Shown here piece after piece: positions 57,801-64,000 of a stretch of DNA of 64,000 nucleotides. The first letter of the stretch is position 1. Every line of letters starts with the position of its first letter. The position numbers and the translations under genes were made by a program. This stretch comes from Notamacropus eugenii (taxonomy: Eukaryota > Chordata > Mammalia > Diprotodontia > Macropodidae). The notes under the pieces are model-generated. The model did not search any database. It was not told the origin of the DNA and saw only the letters and a program-made list of their open reading frames with translations. The DNA is taken from positions 260,983,008 to 261,047,007 of the forward strand of contig NC_092872.1 of the NCBI RefSeq assembly GCF_028372415.1, read 5' to 3'.

Positions 57801-60800
57801 CAAAAGGAAGACATCAGTGAGTTACGGAAAGAGCTAAATCGAACACATGATTCAGGAGTCACAATGATAAGGAAATTTCAATTACTTCTACATCTGCTAA
57901 GAGAGCTCTGTCTACCAACATTAGAGCAGGCAATAAATTCTAAGCTTACATTTATGATTATTTCATCCTTCAAAAAGTGAAGTTCAGACCAAAAAGTACA
58001 GAAAAAAAGTAGGTACTTTCTTATTATCTCGCTACTTTTCTTGGGTTTCAACCAGCTTCCCTTGAGTTCAAGTCTTCAGGCCCAGACAAACAGCATCCCA
58101 TGGAACTGAAAGAAGCAGCAGATGTGAGTGGGGAGTCAGTCACCTCTAAAAGATCACAGAGAATGGGAGAGGTGTCATAAGACATGCGAAAGGCAAATAC
58201 CACCTTGAATTCCCATAAAAGGAAGTCTACAAACTCCACATTCGTGAGCTTGATTCCTGGCAAAACTCTAGAATGTATTCATTAGTAGACATTTAGAAAA
58301 GGAAAATGATCACAAAAACCCAGAATGGCTTCATCAAGAAGAGGTCCTGCCAGAATAACACCCTTGCTTTTTCCTGATAGACTGAAAGATCAAAGAAGTG
58401 TTCTTCAAACTGTTTTGATCACATAAGTGATCAGTAAAAAATCAAGCAGCTATCAGTTAAGAGTGTTTAAAGCACATAGCCCTATGTGTACTTACTTATG
58501 TTATATAGTATTGTATTAATAACTATGCTTATTATAAAACTTTTATAAGAATACATATTTAAAGGATAAAATCAATATGAAATAGTAGCTGATTCCAGAG
58601 TCAATAAATAACTAGAGTTTAGTGAATAAAAAGCAACCTGGACAAGCCTGCACCTTTGGAAAAATGCTTTGGCAGCCATATGGAGAAAGTCCTGGAGAAG
58701 GCAGACATATGAGGCCAGGAGACTGAATAACAGGCTACTGCCAAAGCTGAGGTGAAAGAGAGGTGATGAAGGTCTGGACTAAAGTAGTGCCTGAAGGAGA
58801 CAGATCTGAGAGATGTGATCTGTGTAAAAATGAGACTGGACAACTGAGTATGTGCAGAGAAGCAAAAAAAGGAGCTAAAGAGAATAACAAGATTATGAAC
58901 CGTGACGGGGCCCTTAAAAGTAATAGGGAATTTATAGAAAGAAGGATAATGAGATCTGTGATAAAGATAAGATTATAATCCACCATGTTGTATCATCATC
59001 CATCATTATATAATCCAGTGTAATTGTACCACCCAAAACGAAAAGGGGAGGAGGACAGGTGCAGCCACAAGATGATGAGACAGGGAGAGGGGGGGTCAAC
59101 AATTCCAGCAGTGGTAAGGGTGTAAGTGCCCTGAGGGAGATTAGGAACTTGCAAAATGGAAGGAAGCAGAAGATAGGAAGGGGGCTAGGAATTAAAAACA
59201 GGTGTGATTGTGTTGAAGCAGAGCCCCATGATTGGCTATTACAGGAAGTGTGGGATATGGTCCACTGATTGGAACAGTTGGGAGGAAAGGGGAGGGTAGG
59301 AGAGGAGAAAGTGTCGAGACCAGGCTCTCACTTTGGAAATGACTGGATGCCACACTGATAGCTTACCTAGATTTTGACAAAACATGAGACAAATTTTCCC
59401 ATGCTATTTTAGGATAGTTAAAAAACTAAAATAGCTGAAATGACCTTAAAACATAATTACCAAAACATACAAAGTCTTTTTCAGCATTAAAAAAAAAAAT
59501 CATCTGATGGCTAGCATTGATATATCAATTTAAAGTTTGCAAAAGCACTTTACAAATATTATCTCTTTTGATCCTCACAGTAATCATGGGAATTAAATGC
59601 TTTTATTATCCCCATTTTACAAATGGTGAAAATAAGGCACAAGTAAAGTGATTTGCCTATGGTCACAGAGTAGTATCTGAGGCTAGGTTTGTACTCAGTT
59701 ATTCTGAGTCCTCCAAGTACAAGGGTCTCAAAACCACAAACATCTTAATACATTATAACCTAATCCCCTTTGGGCAGAAGCAGAAAACCTATTTACTATT
59801 ACTCCCTCAAGAACCATGCCATGGAATTGCTATACCAGAATCCAAATGCTACTGGCAAGAACTGATTTCCTTGGCTATGAATTCAGGAGGCGCCATTTTA
59901 CATCAAATTCCACACGAATCATTTTACAACAACAATCCAGTTCTCATGATATGTATTATCCCACGCACATCCTAGTACTCTCCCAGAAAGCCATCACCAA
60001 CTTACTCGGAATCAGCGCTACTGGTCTTACTTTCAGAGAAGACCCAATAACAATGAGGAGATCAACTTCATCTTTGTCATATTTCATGGCTCTATGAAAT
60101 TGCTCTGGTAAGTTTTCCCCAAAGAATACAATCTCCGGCTTCATGATGGCAAGGGGCTCATCAGCTGGGCATCTGGGACACCGAGGAACCACCTAGAAGT
60201 TGACCAGATGGGACAAAACACACACACAATCCCCAAAGTCAATGAAAGCTAACATTTCCAACCTTAAGCTCAAGAACAATTTTTCTGAAATCATAGACAG
60301 TTATTGAAGCCACAAAACTTTTCTCAAACCTGGTATCAATGGGTATTTAAAGTATACTGTTACTTGATACTATGAAAACAATGAATTAGACTGAACAAAT
60401 AACAGTTAGTTCTTTAGGAAATAATGTGTAATACTGTAATGGGATAGTGATGTCATGGTGGTGTTTGGTTATTATGTACTGATTGTAATATGTTACTTGG
60501 GGTATCCCACCTTCATTCAAAATCTTTAAAAAGCTCTTGGTGCTACACCATCATTTAGATTGTTAATACAAATATAACTTTATATTCTTTTTCTCCTTCA
60601 ATTTTTGGTGTTAATAGTGCAGAGCCAATTCTATTACTTCAAAAAGGAGACAAGCTATAGAACACCTCTCCAACTTTCATTTGAGATCTGTTGTCCCCTA
60701 TGGGTGCCGATGTCACCTAGGCTAACTCAGAGGCCCTAACACTAATGCCCAGGGTTCTATCTACCAGGTTCAGAGAACAGAAGTCAGCCCTCAGCCCATA

Positions 60801-60891
60801 AGCTGGTTTACCTGATTAAAAATATCGTCGCGTACGGCATCAGAATCCACTTTGTATTTACAAATCAAGCAAGAAGCTGTGGCAAAGGAAC
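51508..60891 (-). CDS. SIRT1: SIRT1 deacetylase, last four coding exons
   Basis: NAD+-dependent lysine deacetylase (class I sirtuin) acting mainly in the nucleus on histones, p53, FOXO and PGC-1alpha. Exons on -: 60891-60812, 60192-60006, 55110-54565 and 51833-51508. They join in one frame (378 codons plus a split first codon) ending at TAA 51510-51508. The four zinc-binding Cys are present as CLIC and CPRC. NAD-pocket sequence [12 protein letters not shown] and [19 protein letters not shown] is intact, as is the C-terminal regulatory segment [20 protein letters not shown]. The catalytic His lies one residue upstream of this segment, in an exon beyond the right edge. HERC4 converges from the left. 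The acidic, low-complexity C-terminal part differs most from human. Confidence 0.97.
51834..54564. other. SIRT1 intron between the last two coding exons
   Basis: About 2.7 kb with no clearly nameable repeat; a MIR-like patch may lie at 52435-52500. G-rich sequence at 52690-52750 and mixed-composition unique sequence up to 54.5 kb hold short frames only. Confidence 0.45.
54565..55110 (-). CDS. SIRT1: SIRT1 large penultimate exon
   Basis: 546 nt between the acceptor TGTTCCCAG and donor GTGAGT. Begins [20 protein letters not shown] (NAD pocket), [20 protein letters not shown] and [13 protein letters not shown] fast-evolving linker with [15 protein letters not shown] follows, ending [20 protein letters not shown] and QISKRLDG. 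The linker carries several Ser/Thr-Pro sites. The core is near identical to human; the linker is not. Confidence 0.97.
55440..55685 (-). mobile_element. L2 LINE 3' end
   Basis: AACAAACATTAAATGCCTTT, AGGGCTTTCATTCTGTTGG: reversed L2 end in the SIRT1 intron. Diverged. Confidence 0.55.
55686..56554. other. SIRT1 intron, unassigned
   Basis: AT-rich. A weak MIR-like patch at about 56330-56480 (GTTACACAGGAAGTGGCAG) is the only suggestive element. Confidence 0.4.
56555..56970 (+). mobile_element. L1 3' end (ORF2 terminus and 3' UTR)
   Basis: TATCCATTGACTAGGGAATA, TAATGGAGTATTATAGTACT and GCAAGAAATGAATATGAAG correspond to the L1 ORF2 terminus (GxP-EWLNKxWY-EYY-A-RNE type). The 3' UTR follows. Decayed, antisense to SIRT1. 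Confidence 0.65.
56975..58460 (+). mobile_element. CR1/L3-type LINE remnant (endonuclease to RT)
   Basis: Decayed non-LTR element. WDETHD (about 57568-57585) and [18 protein letters not shown] (about 57785-57840) recall the apurinic endonuclease domain. '[17 protein letters not shown]' at about 58322-58370 resembles the start of the reverse transcriptase. Multiple stops and frame changes. It is antisense to SIRT1 in its largest visible intron. Confidence 0.65.
58650..58990 (-). mobile_element. L2-like fragment
   Basis: AATAACAGGCTACTGCCAAA, GAGAGGTGATGAAGGTCTGG, ACTAAAGTAGTGCCTGAAGG resemble antisense L2 internal sequence (compare 12625-14175). Confidence 0.55.
59381..59500. repeat. Direct repeat A in SIRT1 introns
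   Basis: About 118 bp similar to 60943-61060. Shared blocks include ATAGTTAAA, ACTAAAATAGCTGAAA, GACCTTAAAACA and AAAGTCTTTTTCA. The left edge may come from a CR1-type RT fragment (CCTAGATTTTGACAAAACAT). Confidence 0.75.
59515..59770 (-). mobile_element. MIR/CORE-SINE
   Basis: Antisense copy: AAGCACTTTACAAATATTAT, CTCTTTTGATCCTCACAG, ATTATCCCCATTTTACAAAT, ATTTGCCTATGGTCACAGAG. Moderately diverged. Confidence 0.75.
60006..60192 (-). CDS. SIRT1: SIRT1 exon (zinc and NAD-binding region)
   Basis: 187 nt between AACTTCTAG and GTAAGT, entered in phase 0. Encodes [40 protein letters not shown] and [20 protein letters not shown]. It supplies the second zinc Cys pair and the GSS segment that contacts NAD+. 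Confidence 0.97.
60193..60811. other. SIRT1 intron, unassigned
   Basis: Short AT-rich intron of 619 bp between the two zinc-site exons; no repeat recognised. Confidence 0.5.
60812..60891 (-). CDS. SIRT1: SIRT1 exon (first zinc Cys pair)
   Basis: 80 nt, the same size as I recall for the human exon, between TTTTCAG and GTAAAC. Completes Gly and reads [20 protein letters not shown] and DDIFNQ. The CLIC pair binds the structural zinc. Human has VDCEAVRGD where this has VDSDAVRDD; the lost third Cys is not a zinc ligand. Confidence 0.96.
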
Positions 60892-60942
60892 CTGAAAAGA
60901 GCCAGACGTGTTAACCAAAGGAATGCTTGCGTTTCTTCTATG

Positions 60943-61060
60943 TGCATGAGCACAAACTCTCTCATGCTGTTCTAGAATAGTTAAATAACTAAAATAGCTG
61001 AAAGGACCTTAAAACAGAATGACCCTGAAACATAAAAAGTCTTTTTCAATATAAAAAAAC
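60943..61060. repeat. Direct repeat B in SIRT1 introns
   Basis: Partner of the repeat at 59381-59500, same orientation, roughly 80% similar by eye, 1.56 kb away. The pair brackets the two zinc-site exons. Confidence 0.75.
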
Positions 61061-61299
61061 AGTACACACGTGCCCAGACTTATGCAGGGCTCAGCAATAT
61101 CTAGCTTTGTACAAGAGGATCTGCAGAATTAGGCAAGGTTTATTAAACTCTTTTCAATCGCAACCCTTTTAGTGCTTTTTTAAACTGTGGGCCATTAACT
61201 TATATGGTGTCCTTTTAGGAAGGGGATTTGTTCTGTGAAGTCTGGACTCAGTCAAAGGGCCACACTTGAGGACCTTGAGGCCACAGATCCTCCACTCCT

Positions 61300-62285
61300 A
61301 ATACTAGCTCATTCTTTCTTTTTAATTAATTTGTTTTCAGTTTTCTACAATTCCATATATCTTAGATTTTTCCCCTCCCCCCACGTTCCTCCCTCCGTCT
61401 CCAAGACGGCGTGCAATCTTATATAGGTTCTACACACACATTCTCATTATATACATTTTCAACTTAGTCAAGTTGCATCAAAGAATTAAAATGAATGGGA
61501 GAAACCATGAAAACAAAAGAAAATATAGCAAGGAAAAAATGGTCTGTTTCATTCTGTGATCCAATACCACAGTTTTTCCTCTGGATGTGGAAAGGTTTGC
61601 CTCAAGAGTCCATTGGGAATTTTTTAGGTCCTTGCATGCTGTGAAGGGCTAAGTCTACCAGAAAAATTCCTCAAACACTCTGGCTGTTGCTGTGTACAAA
61701 GTTCTCCTGGTTCCTGGTTCTGCTCTTTTCACTCAGCATCAGTTCATATAGGTCCTTCCAGGCTTCTCTGAAGTCCTCCTGTTCATTATTTCTTATAGCA
61801 CAATAGTATTCCATTACATTCATATACCACATCTTGTTCAGCCATTCCCCAACTGATGGGCATCCCCTCGATTTCCAATTCTTTGTCACCAGTGAAGAGT
61901 TGCTATAAATATTTGGGCATAGTTCCAAATTGCTCTATATAATGGCTGAATCAGTTCACAACTCCACCGAAGTGCATTAGTGTCTCAATTTTCCCACATC
62001 CCCTCCAACATTTATCATTCTCCTTTTCTGTCCTATTAATTAGCCAATCTAATAGGTAGTACTTCAGTATTGTTTTAATTTGCATTTCTCCAATCAAGAG
62101 CAATTCAGAGTATTTTTTTAGAAATGACTATAGAGAGCTTTGATTACTTCATCTCAAAACTTCATTTTTTGATCATTTGTCAATTGGAGACAGGCTCTAA
62201 TTTTTATAAATCTGAATCACTTCTCTATACAGTTGAGACACAAGACCTTTATCTGAAAAACGTGCTTCAAAAAGTTTGTCAATTA
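61300..62285 (-). mobile_element. L1 ORF2 C-terminal remnant and 3' UTR
   Basis: On - the sequence reads from an ORF2p Cys-rich tail (NDKCWRGCGKIETLMH at about 62030-61975) to GCPSVGEWLNKMWYMNVMEY at about 61865-61800, characteristic of the L1 ORF2p terminus. A 3' UTR then runs down to about 61300. The endonuclease and RT domains are absent. At about 62285 it abuts the purine-rich tail of an ORF1-bearing LINE. Confidence 0.8.
61671..61928 (-). pseudogene. L1 ORF2p C-terminus remnant
   Basis: 85-codon frame with KMWYMNVMEYYCAIRNNE and a Glu/Lys-rich end, the recognisable L1 ORF2p tail. 5' continuity is broken by stops, so it is not functional. Confidence 0.8.
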
Positions 62286-62439
62286 TGATTACCTACCTGT
62301 ATTTCCCTCCATCCTATTCCTTCTCTTCCCTCTCTTTTTACCCTTCTTACTTCTGACAATGGCCTCCCCAGTCTACCGTCCCTCCTGCACTTCCCTCTCC
62401 CCCCCCCCTTTCCCTCCAACTTTCCTGTAGAGTAAAAGA

Positions 62440-62542
<103 letters not shown>

Positions 62543-63114
62543 CCCTCTCTGACCCAATTTCCAATGGAAGTAAGGTTCAAGAATTCACCACCACCTCCCC
62601 CATCTTCACTTCCAATGCAATAGCTCTTTCTTGTCTCTTTTATGTGAGATAATTTATCCCATTTTACCTCTCCCTTTCACTTTCTCCCAATGCATTCTTC
62701 TTTCTCACTCCTTAATTTTACTTTTAAAGATATCATCCCATCATATTCAACTCACACCTGTGCCCCCTGTCCATATATACTCCTTCTGACTCCCCTAAGA
62801 ATGAAAAAGTTCTTATTAGTTGCAAGTATCATTTTCCCACTTAGGAATGTAAACAGTTTAACCTTATTAAGTTCCTTATGATTTCTCTTTCCTGTTTACC
62901 TTTTTATGCTTCTCTTAAGCCTTGTATTTGGAAGTCAAATCTTCTATTCAGCTCTGGTCCTTTCATCAAGACTGCCTGAAAGCCCTGTATTTCACTGAAT
63001 GTTAATTTTTCCCCCCTGAAGGATTATACTCAGTTTTGCTGGGTTGGTGGTTCTTGAGTAGAATCCTAGCTCCCCTGCCCTCTGGTATTATCATATTCCA
63101 ACTCCTCTGATCCT

Positions 63115-63300
63115 TTAATGTAGAAAAGATGCTAAATCTTGAATCATCCTGACTCTGGCTCCATGAAACTTGAATTCTTTCTTTCTGGCCACTTGTAATA
63201 TTTTTTCCTTGACCTGGGAACTCTGAAATTTGGAAATAATATTCCTGGGAGTTTTCATTTTGGTAATCTCTTTCAGGAGGTGATCAGTGAATTCTCTCAA
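63115..63300 (-). pseudogene. LINE ORF1p-like fragment
   Basis: 61 codons with VKEKILQVARKKEFKFHGAR then VRMIQDLAS, parallel to [20 protein letters not shown] and RIAQDLAAS in the copy at 15238-15753. It is the ORF1p C-terminal domain. The flanking ORF1 sequence is in other frames, so it is decayed. Confidence 0.8.
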
Positions 63301-64000
63301 TGTCTATTTTACCCTCTGATTCTAAAATATCAGGGCAGCTTTCCTTGATAATTTCTTGAAAGATAACATCGAGGCTCCTTTTTTTTTTTTTTTTACTGTG
63401 TCTTTTGAGTAGTTCAGTAATTTTAAAATCTCTCCTGGATCTGTTTTCCAGGTCAGTTGTTTTTCCAGAAAAAATAACTTTTGTTTTGTTTCACTGTTTC
63501 TTAATGTCTCATACAGTCATTAGCTTCCACTTGCTCAATTCTGATTTTTAAGGAATCATTTTCTTCACTGAGATTTTATACCTCCTTTTCCATTTGGTCA
63601 TTTTTTAATGAGTTCTTTCCTTCAGTGCATTCTTATGTATTTTTTTCCATTTGGCTAATTCTGCTTTTTTTTTTTTTTTCAGTGGATTTTTGTGCCTTTT
63701 ACCATCTGTCCTATTTTGTTTTTTAAGGTATTATATTCTTCAGCTTTTTTGGTACCTCCTTTACTAAGCTGTTGACTCTTCTTTCCATGATTTTTTTTGC
63801 ATCACATTTCTCTACCCAATTTTCCCTGCATCTCTCTTACTTAATTTTAAAAATACATTTTGAACTCTTCCAAGTCCTGAATCATACTTTTCTTGGAGGT
63901 TTTGGATGTAGGAATTTTGACGTTGCTATCTTCTGAGTGTTTTGACCTTCGTTGTCAGCAGAGTAACTTTCTATGATCAGAATTTTTCCTCTTATTTGCC

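Overview
The window is a stretch of nuclear genome from a mammal, almost certainly a marsupial. The two host genes are clear mammalian orthologues. The repeats combine LINE-1 (which monotremes essentially lack) with abundant L2, L3/CR1-like and tRNA-derived CORE-SINE copies, including the marsupial-style SINE tail 'GAGCTGGAGAAGGAAATGG'. The species cannot be named from sequence alone. Overall the DNA is AT-rich, except for a GC-rich retrocopy at about 2.4-4.5 kb.

Two protein-coding genes lie tail to tail. HERC4 (HECT and RLD domain E3 ubiquitin ligase 4) is on the + strand. Seventeen coding exons are visible from 5590 to the stop codon at 42996. They encode about 700 residues in one continuous frame: the end of the RCC1-like region, the linker, and the whole HECT domain with its catalytic Cys codon at 42895-42897. 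The 5' part of the gene lies left of the window, and a 3' UTR with several poly(A) signals runs to about 44.1 kb. SIRT1 (NAD+-dependent protein deacetylase sirtuin-1) is on the - strand. Its last four coding exons are at 60891-60812, 60192-60006, 55110-54565 and 51833-51508, with a 3' UTR down to about 49.56 kb. Its 5' exons, including the one encoding the catalytic His, lie right of the window. The same convergent SIRT1/HERC4 arrangement is known in human. All splice sites read are GT-AG and every exon joins in phase.

Layout: 1-0.7 kb, L1 5' UTR-like sequence (-). 2.44-4.51 kb, an intronless ARFIP2 (arfaptin-2) processed pseudogene (-) inside a HERC4 intron, with a flanking target-site-like duplication. 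5.6-43 kb, HERC4 exons separated by introns rich in L2, CORE-SINE, CR1/L3 and L1 pieces. 14.25-16.39 kb, a LINE with an ORF1-like coding region and a long purine-rich tail but no ORF2 (half-L1/HAL1-like). 43-44.1 kb, HERC4 3' UTR. 44.5-49.5 kb, intergenic L2/SINE pieces plus AT-rich unique sequence. 49.56-60.9 kb, SIRT1. 61.3-64 kb, a second ORF1-bearing LINE copy (-) joined to an L1 ORF2 C-terminal remnant.

I see no operon, CRISPR array, tRNA or rRNA gene, and no clearly new gene system. The most interesting observations are the 24-nt HERC4 microexon, the ORF1-only LINE copies, a repeat array in the ARFIP2 retrocopy that re-uses its C-terminal codons, and conserved or structural elements in the SIRT1 3' UTR (miR-34-type sites and a G-quadruplex-prone tract).
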